From assembly GCF_003473485.1 (NCBI RefSeq), contig NC_053047.1, positions 42,332,972 through 42,396,971 on the forward strand: DNA of 64,000 nt, read 5' to 3'. How positions within the stretch are numbered: position 1 is the stretch's first letter; every line of letters begins with the position of its first letter. The notes under the pieces were generated by a model. It saw nothing but the letters and a program-made list of their open reading frames with translations, made no database searches and was not told the DNA's origin. Shown here piece after piece: positions 10,602-21,383 of this stretch. This stretch comes from Medicago truncatula (taxonomy: Eukaryota; Streptophyta; Magnoliopsida; Fabales; Fabaceae). Both the position numbers and the translations under genes were made by a program.

Positions 10602-10612
10602 TCAATAATATT

Positions 10613-11008
10613 TTTTTTAAAAGTAAAAAAAATTAGGGTGACCGAGTAGTACCTAATTTAATGCAAGAAGGATCTTAATGTTCATTTCTAAAACGTCTTG
10701 TTTTAAAATTGATCAAACCTTTTTTCTTTAAAGTTTGGTATCCGATTCAAGAGTCGAATAATTTGAACATACTAATTCCATTGTCTATTAGTAGGAACTA
10801 TTTAAAGTTAGAACAAAGCTCCAAGTTGAATGGAACACAAATTTCATTTCATTGTTCGACTATTTTATGATGGAATTGAACAAAATTACCTTTTCATTAT
10901 TTGAAAAGTAAATGTAATGAGTTATAATTATTTTATGAATAATGATATTTGTACGACCATTTTATAGAGAGAAAAAGGAAGAGAGAGAGCATGAACATAG
11001 TGAGTGTA
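10613..11008. other. Intergenic, left flank of E1
   Basis: AT-rich sequence with nothing I can assign. It ends in the TSD of the outer retrotransposon. Confidence 0.4.
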
Positions 11009-11013
11009 TGAGA
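11009..11013. other. Target-site duplication of E1, left
   Basis: TGAGA immediately outside the left LTR. The same five bases follow the right LTR at 46511-46515. Confidence 0.8.
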
Positions 11014-11233
11014 AGAAAGAATGTTTTGGGAATGACAAATGTTATTCATTCATTGTATTGAGTATATATACACAAATGTACTCTTTACATTATGCCTAGA
11101 CATAACTGTGTAACAGTATAAAAGGAAATAGAATAAAAGGCTATTGACTAGGTACAATAATATATAATAATGTACATCAATTCTCATTGATATGTGCTTG
11201 ATCATTAGAATCAAAGTCAAACATTCTCTAATT
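11014..11233 (-). repeat. E1 3' LTR
   Basis: 220 bp on the minus strand, from AATTAGAGAATG to CATTCTTTCT. Differs from the right LTR by about one substitution (GACAAATG versus GATAAATG) and a 1-bp length difference, indicating recent insertion of E1. Confidence 0.88.
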
Positions 11234-11246
11234 CTCCCCCTCAAAC
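11234..11246 (-). promoter_or_regulatory. E1 polypurine tract
   Basis: On the minus strand GTTTGAGGGGGAG lies directly before the 3' LTR, the expected plus-strand primer position for a copia element. Confidence 0.75.
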
Positions 11247-12451
11247 TGATGGTGATGGAGTCACTCCAAGTTTGTCCCTTAGGAAGTTGAATCTTGAGTG
11301 AGTGAGTGATTTAGTTAGGCAGTCTGCAATCTGGTCTGCAGTTGGTACATAGGCCACTGTGATTTGACCTTTCAGTACTTGATCTCTTATGAAGTGAACA
11401 TCTATTTCAATGTGTTTGGACCTAGCATGCATAATAGGATTTGATGCAAGTGCCTTAGCACTCAAGTTATCACACCACAATATTGGCTTCCTCGACATTG
11501 GCAGTTTTAGTTCATTAAGGAGGGATCTAATCCAAGTTATTTCAGCTGCCAAATCAGCTAGAGCTTTGTATTCGGATTCCGTGCTCGATCTTGACACAAC
11601 TTTCTGTTTCCTTGAGGACCAAGAGATTAATGTTTCACCAAGAAAAACGCAATGTCCTCCCATGGATTTTCTGTCATCTATACTTGTAGCCCAATCAGCA
11701 TCTGAAAATCCATTTATGTCTAAGTCGGTGGAAGGCTTGATATGTAGACAATAGTTTGTTGTGCCTTGTAGATATCTCATAATTCTCTTTATTCCTTGCC
11801 AATGTTCAGTAGTGGGCGAGCTCATATATTGACTTAGTTTGTTCACAGAGAATGCAATATCTGGTTGTGTGTTGGTGAGATATTGCAAGGCACCTATGGC
11901 TTGTCTATACATAGTTGGTTCTACCATTGGTTCTCCTTCAATAGTGAATTGTCTCCCGGTAACCATAGGTGTTGAACAAGGTGATGACTTCTCCATGTTA
12001 AATTTCTTGAGCAAATCACTTATATATCTTGATTGTTTCAAATACAACCCTCCTGCATCTCTTTGCACCTCGATGCCTAAGAAATAATGCAATTGTCCAA
12101 GATCTTTAAGGGAGAATACTGCATTGAGTTTCTTAATGAAAGCCTCTAGAAATTTGGTGTTGCTACCTGTTACAATTATGTCATCGACATAAATGAGTAG
12201 AAAAGTGGTATGGTCAGTACCTTTGAGAATGAAGAGTGACGAATCACTTTTAGTATTCTGAAAACCCCAGTTTAGGAGAGCATCTTTCAAGCTATCAAAC
12301 CAAGCCCTTGGGGCCTGTTTCAGACCATAAATTGCTTTAGATAACTTGCAAATGTGATTTGGTTTTGCAGGATCTACATACCCTTCTGGTTGAAACATAA
12401 ATACAGTCTCCTTTAGGTGTCCATTTAGGAAAGCATTATTTATGTCCAATT
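11241..12451 (-). pseudogene. E1 pol, C-terminal RT and RNase H
   Basis: About 400 codons in one frame. Starts inside the RT at DINNAFLNG (the preceding bases are E2 LTR), followed by [11 protein letters not shown], the catalytic YVDD in LLIYVDDIIVTGS, and the copia RNase H region with FSDADWATSID, STESEYKALA and ARSKHIEIDVHFIRD. It ends with TAG or equivalent just before the polypurine tract. The N-terminal third of RT is absent, so it cannot be catalytic as it stands. It is the 3' end of the outer element's pol, separated from its integrase by the E2 complex. Confidence 0.88.
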
Positions 12452-13498
12452 TGTTGAGGCAAAATCCCTAATTTATTTTAAAGATAACAAACCTTGATGA
12501 TTAAGGAATTAATGGACTTTGATTAATTTGTTGGTATTTAACTTGTGCTCTTGAGTGGTTAACTAAGACAGGAACAAGTGTAAATTCATACGAAGATACA
12601 AAGAATCAAAGGACATAAAGACTTAAGAACTCAGTTAGAGTTCAGAAAGTTAAAAAGAGTTCAGAAGGTTGGACAGAGTTCAGAAGGTTGTTCATGATGA
12701 ACATCAAGAACCAAGCCCAGAAATTCATGAACTAAATGAAGAACATGCAAGGTTCACGTGACTTAAATGAAAGCCCAGAAAAGTACATGACTGAGATCAA
12801 TCAAGGAATAAAAACATTTATTTGATTAAAGTCAAAAAGGGCATCTTCAATGTTCATTTAAGACTATGAACAATTGAAGTACAAAACATTAGGAATATTC
12901 CATTAAGAATATCATCCTAGATGTTTTCCATGCTGCACTTCATAAATGTTTCACTATTAGGATTTGATTACATTAATTACAAGTCTTACAAATCATCCTA
13001 AGTGAAACAAAAGAAACATTCTGAAGTCCCCTGAGTTCAGAATGTTCGATCCTGCTCCATGCTTTTTCTGACGTGAACAGTACAGTGGTTGGAAAGCAAA
13101 AGGCAAAGTCAAAAGCAAGATCAGATCTGATTCAACAAGATCTCGACACATAAGGGAGTTGGTACTGTACAAAGCAAACCAAAACCCCTAAAGCATGGTA
13201 GTGAAGTGACAGCTCCACTTTATGAGATTCTGCACTAGTTCCAAGACAGATTTCAAAGAAGATCTGATCCATGAACATTCTGAAGTACGTCCAAGAACAA
13301 TCTTCAAGTACAACCCAGAAATTCATGTGACATTCATCTGCAAAAGCCCAGATGCACATCTGACCGTTCATCAACAAGAACCCAGATGAAGATCATGAAG
13401 AACACAACAACATTCTGAAGTATTCTCAAGAACACAACAACATTCTGAAGTATTTCAGTTTGCCCAGAATTTCAAGTGAAAGTTGGTGGGTCCCAGGA

Positions 13499-13506
13499 CA
13501 CGTGGC
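13499..13506 (+). promoter_or_regulatory. G-box/ABRE in E2 LTR
   Basis: CACGTGGC lies about 50 bp upstream of the LTR TATA box. This is the usual plant G-box/ABRE core. It is conserved in LTR-b and LTR-c. A stress or ABA response is only inferred. Confidence 0.5.
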
Positions 13507-13553
13507 ATAAGACCAGTGGTCACTCTCCAACGGCTATAAAGGCTCAAGAACTC

Positions 13554-13561
13554 TATAAATA
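13554..13561 (+). promoter_or_regulatory. E2 LTR TATA box
   Basis: TATAAATA in a CTCTATAAATAGAG context, the clearest TATA box in the LTR. Repeated at 31492-31499 (LTR-b) and 41866-41873 (LTR-c). The partial LTRs at 17603 and 21384 begin downstream of it, so they lack this promoter. Confidence 0.65.
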
Positions 13562-14118
13562 GAGATCAAGACCTCAGCATAACACACACCTTTGCAAAGC
13601 ATACAAGAAAACAACATAAGAGTGTTTGAAGCTTTAGCAAAAATATTGATCATCACAAAGATTCCAAGAAGTCTTCAAAAGTGTAAATCAATATCTCTCT
13701 TATCTTTTCAAAGATAAATTTCAACCTCCATTCTTCTCTTGTCTGATCTATATCATTCAAACCTCCATACAAATTGTAAAGAAAAGTCTCATCTAGCTTT
13801 AGGGGTACTAAAGTGTTAGTTTGAGCAGAAAGGTGTAAAGTCTAAGTGGGTAACTTAGCAAGAAAGGTGTAAGCCTGCTGAGGCTAAGAGAATACAGTTG
13901 TTGTAATTGTTCAGGTGAACAAGGTTGTAAGGTGCAGGATTTGAGAAGTTATCTCAAGCATCATAGTGGAAAATCTCACAAGATTGTGAGGAGTGGACTA
14001 ACCCACATTGGGTGAACCACTATAAATTTATGTGTGTTCTTCTTCTCTTTACTATTTACTTACAGTAAACACAACACACACAAACACATTTAATTATTCA
14101 AATTGTGTTTATACTAAT

Positions 14119-14138
14119 ACTTCAGAACGTTCTGAAGT
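14119..14138 (+). promoter_or_regulatory. 20-bp perfect palindrome in E2 LTR
   Basis: ACTTCAGAACGTTCTGAAGT is fully self-complementary and contains the GAAnnTTC arrangement of heat-shock element cores. Present in all five LTR copies: 17901-17920, 21682-21701, 32057-32076 and 42431-42450. Confidence 0.75.
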
Positions 14139-14261
14139 TTGTCTGTTAACTTAACCATTCCAAGTTATCAACTTGAGAATAACTTTTAAGTGGCAGGATT
14201 AATTTTTAAAGGGTCACAATTCAAACCCCCCCTTCCTTGTGACTATTTTATCTACTTCAAT

Positions 14262-14273
14262 TGGTATCAGAGC
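14262..14273 (+). promoter_or_regulatory. E2 primer-binding site
   Basis: TGGTATCAGAGC, complementary to the 3' end of initiator tRNA-Met, two bases after the LTR. Also at 18043, 21825, 32200 and 42573. Confidence 0.85.
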
Positions 14274-14328
14274 ACGGCTCTAAGGGTTTGAACACTTAAA
14301 CAAGTGTTAGAAAAAAGATTCAGGAAGT

Positions 14329-15522
14329 ATGTCTAAAGTCAAATACATAGCTGAAGGAGGATCATCAAACAGACCACCACTTTTTGATGGCTCAAACTAC
14401 TACTTCTGGAAAGGCAAGATGGAACTCTTTCTCAGATCTCAGGACAATGACATGTGGACAGTAATCACAGATGGAGACTTTGTTCCACTAACCAAAGAAG
14501 GGATCATCAAAGTTAAGAGTGCATGGTCAACAGATGAAAAGGCTCAGGTATTGCTAAACTCTAAAGCTAGACTCTTTCTATCATGTGCACTAACCATGGA
14601 AGAAAGTGAAAGAGTTGATGAATGCAAAAATGCTAAAGAGGTATGGGATACCTTGAAAGTACATCATGAAGGTACATCTCATGTCAAAGAAACCAGAATT
14701 GACATTGGAGTCAGAAAGTTTGAAGTCTTTGAAATGAGTGAAAATGAAACCATTGATGAGATGTATGCCAGATTTACTACAATAGTAAATGAAATGAGAT
14801 CTCTTGGAAAAGCATATTCCACTCATGAGAGAATCAGAAAAATATTGAGATGTCTTCCAAGTATGTGGAGACCTATGGTCACTGCAATCACTCAGGCCAA
14901 AGATTTGAAATCTATGAACCTGGAAGATCTCATTGGTTCACTGAGAGCTCATGAAGTTGTACTTCAAGGAGACAAACCAGTAAAGAAGGTAAAGTCACTT
15001 GCCTTGAAAGCCTCTCAGCAAACCTCATCAGTAACTGAAGATGATTTGCAAGAAACACAAGAAATAGAAGAAGTTCATGAAGAAGAAGCTGAAGATGAAC
15101 TAGCACTAATCTCAAAAAGGATACAAAGAATGATGATGAGAAAAAATCAAATCAGGAAGAAATTTCCCAACACAAGCAACAACAACAGAACTGAAACTGA
15201 CAAAAGTCAGGTCACTTGTTTTGGCTGCAACAAAACTGGACACTACAAAAGTGAATGTCCTGACATTAAAAAGGTGCAAAGAAAACCACCTTTCAAGAAG
15301 AAAGCTATGATCACCTGGTATGACATGGAAGAAACAGAATCACAAGAAGATGAGGAAGCCAACTTAAGTTTGATGGCTCAAACAGATGATGAAGAAGAGG
15401 TAATTGTCTACAAAACTCATCCCTTATATAAAGACCTTGAAAGTAAACTTGATAGCCTTTTATATGATTCAAACTTCTTAACTAATAGATGTCAGTCATT
15501 AATCAAGGAACTTCTTAACTAA
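14329..15522 (+). pseudogene. E2 gag, truncated copy 1 (397 codons)
   Basis: Identical to the first 394 codons of the full E2 gag and then ends abruptly. It holds the copia-type gag domain (about residues 20-210), an acidic linker and one CCHC knuckle at 297-310 (CFGCNKTGHYKSEC). The last codons and the stop come from the junction: a 37-bp segment of gag (15477-15513) is repeated at 15514-15550, and then E1 begins in reverse. Residue 272 is Lys here and Arg in the other four copies; residue 331 is Tyr, as in the other truncated copies. It lacks the second and third Cys motifs and all of pol. Confidence 0.88.
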
Positions 15523-15550
15523 TAGATGTCAGTCATTAATCAAGGAACTT
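15477..15550 (+). repeat. 37-bp tandem duplication at the E2/E1 junction
   Basis: The 37 bp from CTTAACTAATAG to AAGGAACTT occurs twice in a row, after which E1 sequence starts at 15551. The full E2 gag has only one copy. The same doubling is at 19258-19331 and 43788-43861. Both the plus-strand gag ORF and the minus-strand E1 ORF stop inside it. Confidence 0.88.
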
Positions 15551-16062
15551 CTTGTAGAATCTTCATTTGCATCAATGGATCTTTCAATTGTTGCTGTCTG
15601 ATCAGTGTTGGAGTTTTCTTGTGAATCTAAGTTCTCTTCATCTGAACTTAGTTCTTCTACATCATTTGTATTGTTATACGTGTTTCCTGCAGGACAAAGA
15701 GGTAAAGATGCAACAACATTTTCAGTTAGAGGCATTGTTTTCAAAGGATTTCTTGTGTCAAGGAATCCATCATGAAAAGGATAATGGTTCTCATTGAAGA
15801 CTACGTGTCTTGAGATGAAAATTCTGCCATGTGAGTTGACACATTTGTACCCTTTATGTGCATTGCTGTATCCCAAAAAAACACATCTAGTTGTGTGAAA
15901 CTGGAGCTTGTGTTTGTTGTAAGGTTTGAGACAAGGGTAGCAGGCACATCCAAATGGTTTAAGGACATTGTAGTCTGGTTCTTTCTTGTGAACCAAGAAG
16001 TAGGGACTCTCATTGTTAATGACTGGTGATGGTATACTGCGGTGGAGAATGCTTCCCACCAA
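15529..16062 (-). pseudogene. E1 integrase C-terminal and linker, fragment copy 1
   Basis: Continues the E1 integrase in a second frame after a frameshift. It has the usual copia features after the integrase core: YFLVHKKEPDYNVLKPFGC, CVFLGYSNAHKGYKC and a Ser/Glu-rich linker. The apparent start codon is internal to the protein. The 3' end runs a few codons into E2 sequence, where it stops. Confidence 0.82.
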
Positions 16063-17525
16063 TAGGACAATGGCATTTTTGCTTGAGCTAACAGAGTTAG
16101 ACCAAGTTCAACAATATGCCTATGCTTTCTTTCTGCTCTACCATTCTGTTGAGAAGTGTAAGGACATGACATCCTAAATTGAATTCCTGTATCTAATGCA
16201 ACCTTTTGAACAGGTTTGAATTCACCTCCACCATCACACTGTATAATTTTTATTCTTTTGTTAAATTGATTCTCAACTAGATTTTTGAATTGCATAAATG
16301 CTTGAATGGTTTCAGATTTTTGTTTGAGAGGATAAATCCAAGTGAACCTACTAAAATCATCAACAAAGTGCACATAATACTTAAAAGCAGAAATTGAATT
16401 AATTGGTGCAGGGCCCCATACATCAGTGTGAACTAGTTCTAGAAATTCCTGAGCATGAGAGGAAGATGGTTTAAAAGGCAACAAATGAGACTTTCCTAAC
16501 TGACAAGCTTCACAAAACTCAAGTTGATCACTTGGTGAAGTCTTTATATTACAAATTTTTAACACTCTGTCTAGAGCTTTATTGTTAGGATGACCAAGCT
16601 TCCTGTGCCAATTTTCTTTCACTGACAAGTATGCACATGCGTCTTTATTGGTTTGAGTAGCATCATAAAGTTGATATAATCCATCTTTACGTATCCCTTT
16701 TAGAAGAACCTTCCCTGTCACTTTGTCCTTCACAGAGCAACAATCATGATCAAATTCAACAATAGCATTATTATCAGAGGTTAGCTTTGACACACTTAAC
16801 AAGTTTTTGGTGATTTGTGGTACATATAAAACATCATGCAGATTGACAGTGTTAATTTTGGAGGAACCTGAGGCAACTACTTTGAGTTTTTCCCCATTTC
16901 CAACCATCAATGAATTCTTACCAGTGTGTTCAACAAGATCTTGAAATCTATCAGTTTGGTGTGTAACATGATTGCTGGCTCCACTGTCAAAATACCACTC
17001 ATAATCTTGGCTACTGTAGGGTGATGCTACAAATGCATTGTGTGTGCCTTGCTTCTCATTTTCAGAGTTTGAGTAATTTGTGCCTGAGTAGGACTTGTCA
17101 AAGCGATAAAAGCAACTTATGGCTGTGTGACCAGTTCTGGTGCATACCTGACAAACTGGTTTTGAATTATTGACTCTACCTTTGCCTCTGCCACCTCTCA
17201 TACCTTTGAAGTTTGATCCTCTCCAATTGCCCCGAGAGTTGAACCTGTTTCCTCTAAATTCAGTCTTGTTAGCAACATTAGCAGTGGCATTCAGGTTGAG
17301 ATTGTTGAGTTGATCCAGTCTACTTTCAAAAGCCAATAATTGAGCTTGCAATTCGATCCAGCTTATATCAATTTGATCTGATAGCTTGACCACAATGGGA
17401 TTGTAATCCATGTCTAATCCATTCAGAGTTTGGATTACAAGATCAAAATTTGAAATTGCAGATCCTGCTAGCTTGAGCTTATCTGCAAGCCCTTTCATTT
17501 TAATCAAATATTCCTCCATTTTCAT
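15801..17525 (-). pseudogene. E1 gag C-terminal, protease and integrase core, fragment copy 1
   Basis: 574 codons, open but lacking both natural ends. In order: gag C-terminal half (MKGLADKLKLAG), an RG-rich stretch, the CCHC knuckle CQVCTRTGHTAISC, protease active site YFDSGASNHV, pre-integrase HRKLGHPNNKAL with CEACQLGK, and integrase core with HTDVWGPAP, CDGGGEF and an Asn-Gly-Arg-x-Glu motif. It ends in a shifted frame after YWWEAFSTAVY. The upstream gag part is absent because the fragment ends at 17608, where E2 LTR sequence starts. The same frameshift is in all three copies. Confidence 0.85.
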
Positions 17526-17602
17526 CTCTCCTTTTTTAGAACTGTGAAATTCTGACTTAAGATAGATAACTCGAGATCTTGTATGAGCACCGGGGCAAGA
17601 CC

Positions 17603-18040
17603 TTGAGCAGAAAGGTATAAAGTCTAAGTGGGTAACTTAGCAAGAAAGGTGTAAGCCTGCTGAGGCTAAGAGAATACAGTTGTTGTAATTGTTCAGGTGA
17701 ACAAGGTTGTAAGGTGCAGGATTTGAGAAGTTATCTCAAGCATCATAGTGGAAAATCTCACAAGATTGTGAGGAGTGGACTAACCCACATTGGGTGAACC
17801 ACTATAAATTTATGTGTGTTCTTCTTCTCTTTACTATTTACTTACAGTAAACACAACACACACAAACACATTTAATTATTCAAATTGTGTTTATACTAAT
17901 ACTTCAGAACGTTCTGAAGTTTGTCTGTTAACTTAACCATTCCAAGTTATCAACTTGAGAATAACTTTTAAGTGGCAGGATTAATTTTTAAAGGGTCACA
18001 ATTCAAACCCCCCTTCCTTGTGACTATTTTATCTACTTCA
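17603..18040 (+). repeat. E2 partial LTR 1 (3' part only)
   Basis: Matches LTR-a from 13821 to its end, with a C6 rather than C7 run near 18008-18013. Its left edge is the TTGAGC (17603-17608) shared with E1. It lacks the LTR 5' end and the TATA box. Confidence 0.88.
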
Positions 18041-18109
18041 ATTGGTATCAGAGCACGGCTCTAAGGGTTTGAACACTTAAACAAGTGTTAGAAAAAAGAT
18101 TCAGGAAGT

Positions 18110-19303
18110 ATGTCTAAAGTCAAATACATAGCTGAAGGAGGATCATCAAACAGACCACCACTTTTTGATGGCTCAAACTACTACTTCTGGAAAGGCAAGA
18201 TGGAACTCTTTCTCAGATCTCAGGACAATGACATGTGGACAGTAATCACAGATGGAGACTTTGTTCCACTAACCAAAGAAGGGATCATCAAAGTTAAGAG
18301 TGCATGGTCAACAGATGAAAAGGCTCAGGTATTGCTAAACTCTAAAGCTAGACTCTTTCTATCATGTGCACTAACCATGGAAGAAAGTGAAAGAGTTGAT
18401 GAATGCAAAAATGCTAAAGAGGTATGGGATACCTTGAAAGTACATCATGAAGGTACATCTCATGTCAAAGAAACCAGAATTGACATTGGAGTCAGAAAGT
18501 TTGAAGTCTTTGAAATGAGTGAAAATGAAACCATTGATGAGATGTATGCCAGATTTACTACAATAGTAAATGAAATGAGATCTCTTGGAAAAGCATATTC
18601 CACTCATGAGAGAATCAGAAAAATATTGAGATGTCTTCCAAGTATGTGGAGACCTATGGTCACTGCAATCACTCAGGCCAAAGATTTGAAATCTATGAAC
18701 CTGGAAGATCTCATTGGTTCACTGAGAGCTCATGAAGTTGTACTTCAAGGAGACAAACCAGTAAAGAAGGTAAAGTCACTTGCCTTGAAAGCCTCTCAGC
18801 AAACCTCATCAGTAACTGAAGATGATTTGCAAGAAACACAAGAAATAGAAGAAGTTCATGAAGAAGAAGCTGAAGATGAACTAGCACTAATCTCAAAAAG
18901 GATACAAAGAATGATGATGAGAAGAAATCAAATCAGGAAGAAATTTCCCAACACAAGCAACAACAACAGAACTGAAACTGACAAAAGTCAGGTCACTTGT
19001 TTTGGCTGCAACAAAACTGGACACTACAAAAGTGAATGTCCTGACATTAAAAAGGTGCAAAGAAAACCACCTTTCAAGAAGAAAGCTATGATCACCTGGT
19101 ATGACATGGAAGAAACAGAATCACAAGAAGATGAGGAAGCCAACTTAAGTTTGATGGCTCAAACAGATGATGAAGAAGAGGTAATTGTCTACAAAACTCA
19201 TCCCTTATATAAAGACCTTGAAAGTAAACTTGATAGCCTTTTATATGATTCAAACTTCTTAACTAATAGATGTCAGTCATTAATCAAGGAACTTCTTAAC
19301 TAA
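18110..19303 (+). pseudogene. E2 gag, truncated copy 2
   Basis: Same structure as the copy at 14329, shifted by 3,781 bp, with Arg272 and Tyr331. It ends through the same 37-bp doubling. Preceded by a partial LTR without TATA box, so it has no promoter of its own. Confidence 0.88.
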
Positions 19304-19309
19304 TAGATG

Positions 19310-19843
19310 TCAGTCATTAATCAAGGAACTTCTTGTAGAATCTTCATTTGCATCAATGGATCTTTCAATTGTTGCTGTCTGATCAGTGTTGGAGTTTTCT
19401 TGTGAATCTAAGTTCTCTTCATCTGAACTTAGTTCTTCTACATCATTTGTATTGTTATACGTGTTTCCTGCAGGACAAAGAGGTAAAGATGCAACAACAT
19501 TTTCAGTTAGAGGCATTGTTTTCAAAGGATTTCTTGTGTCAAGGAATCCATCATGAAAAGGATAATGGTTCTCATTGAAGACTACGTGTCTTGAGATGAA
19601 AATTCTGCCATGTGAGTTGACACATTTGTACCCTTTATGTGCATTGCTGTATCCCAAAAAAACACATCTAGTTGTGTGAAACTGGAGCTTGTGTTTGTTG
19701 TAAGGTTTGAGACAAGGGTAGCAGGCACATCCAAATGGTTTAAGGACATTGTAGTCTGGTTCTTTCTTGTGAACCAAGAAGTAGGGACTCTCATTGTTAA
19801 TGACTGGTGATGGTATACTGCGGTGGAGAATGCTTCCCACCAA
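19310..19843 (-). pseudogene. E1 integrase C-terminal and linker, fragment copy 2
   Basis: Same predicted protein as 15529-16062, with the same shifted frame and the same termination inside the 37-bp doubling. Confidence 0.82.
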
Positions 19844-21306
19844 TAGGACAATGGCATTTTTGCTTGAGCTAACAGAGTTAGACCAAGTTCAACAATATGC
19901 CTATGCTTTCTTTCTGCTCTACCATTCTGTTGAGAAGTGTAAGGACATGACATCCTAAATTGAATTCCTGTATCTAATGCAACCTTTTGAACAGGTTTGA
20001 ATTCACCTCCACCATCACACTGTATAATTTTTATTCTTTTGTTAAATTGATTCTCAACTAGATTTTTGAATTGCATAAATGCTTGAATGGTTTCAGATTT
20101 TTGTTTGAGAGGATAAATCCAAGTGAACCTACTAAAATCATCAACAAAGTGCACATAATACTTAAAAGCAGAAATTGAATTAATTGGTGCAGGGCCCCAT
20201 ACATCAGTGTGAACTAGTTCTAGAAATTCCTGAGCATGAGAGGAAGATGGTTTAAAAGGCAACAAATGAGACTTTCCTAACTGACAAGCTTCACAAAACT
20301 CAAGTTGATCACTTGGTGAAGTCTTTATATTACAAATTTTTAACACTCTGTCTAGAGCTTTATTGTTAGGATGACCAAGCTTCCTGTGCCAATTTTCTTT
20401 CACTGACAAGTATGCACATGCGTCTTTATTGGTTTGAGTAGCATCATAAAGTTGATATAATCCATCTTTACGTATCCCTTTTAGAAGAACCTTCCCTGTC
20501 ACTTTGTCCTTCACAGAGCAACAATCATGATCAAATTCAACAATAGCATTATTATCAGAGGTTAGCTTTGACACACTTAACAAGTTTTTGGTGATTTGTG
20601 GTACATATAAAACATCATGCAGATTGACAGTGTTAATTTTGGAGGAACCTGAGGCAACTACTTTGAGTTTTTCCCCATTTCCAACCATCAATGAATTCTT
20701 ACCAGTGTGTTCAACAAGATCTTGAAATCTATCAGTTTGGTGTGTAACATGATTGCTGGCTCCACTGTCAAAATACCACTCATAATCTTGGCTACTGTAG
20801 GGTGATGCTACAAATGCATTGTGTGTGCCTTGCTTCTCATTTTCAGAGTTTGAGTAATTTGTGCCTGAGTAGGACTTGTCAAAGCGATAAAAGCAACTTA
20901 TGGCTGTGTGACCAGTTCTGGTGCATACCTGACAAACTGGTTTTGAATTATTGACTCTACCTTTGCCTCTGCCACCTCTCATACCTTTGAAGTTTGATCC
21001 TCTCCAATTGCCCCGAGAGTTGAACCTGTTTCCTCTAAATTCAGTCTTGTTAGCAACATTAGCAGTGGCATTCAGGTTGAGATTGTTGAGTTGATCCAGT
21101 CTACTTTCAAAAGCCAATAATTGAGCTTGCAATTCGATCCAGCTTATATCAATTTGATCTGATAGCTTGACCACAATGGGATTGTAATCCATGTCTAATC
21201 CATTCAGAGTTTGGATTACAAGATCAAAATTTGAAATTGCAGATCCTGCTAGCTTGAGCTTATCTGCAAGCCCTTTCATTTTAATCAAATATTCCTCCAT
21301 TTTCAT
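19582..21306 (-). pseudogene. E1 gag-protease-integrase core, fragment copy 2
   Basis: Same predicted protein as 15801-17525. The E1 fragment ends at 21389 on the same TTGAGC join to the E2 LTR. Confidence 0.85.
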
Positions 21307-21383
21307 CTCTCCTTTTTTAGAACTGTGAAATTCTGACTTAAGATAGATAACTCGAGATCTTGTATGAGCACCGGGGCAAGACC

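Larger units (their letters stand above)
12452..14259 (+). repeat. E2 LTR-a (complete 5' LTR)
   Basis: 1,808 bp from TGTTGAGGC to CTACTTCA, followed after two bases by a PBS. Matches LTR-b (30390-32197) and LTR-c (40764-42570) but carries at least four private differences, for example CGAAG versus CCAAG near 12587, GTGACAGC versus GTGATAGC near 13205, and GTGTAAAG versus GTATAAAG near 13833. It abuts E1 RT codons on the left, so this is the original E2 insertion border. The right-hand TSD partner is lost. Confidence 0.9.

Noticed and set aside
13132..13377. 81-codon minus-strand ORF in the E2 LTR (also at 31070 and 41444)
   Set aside because: It lies wholly inside the LTR opposite the transcription direction and has no recognisable domain. 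It is conserved only because the LTRs are copies.
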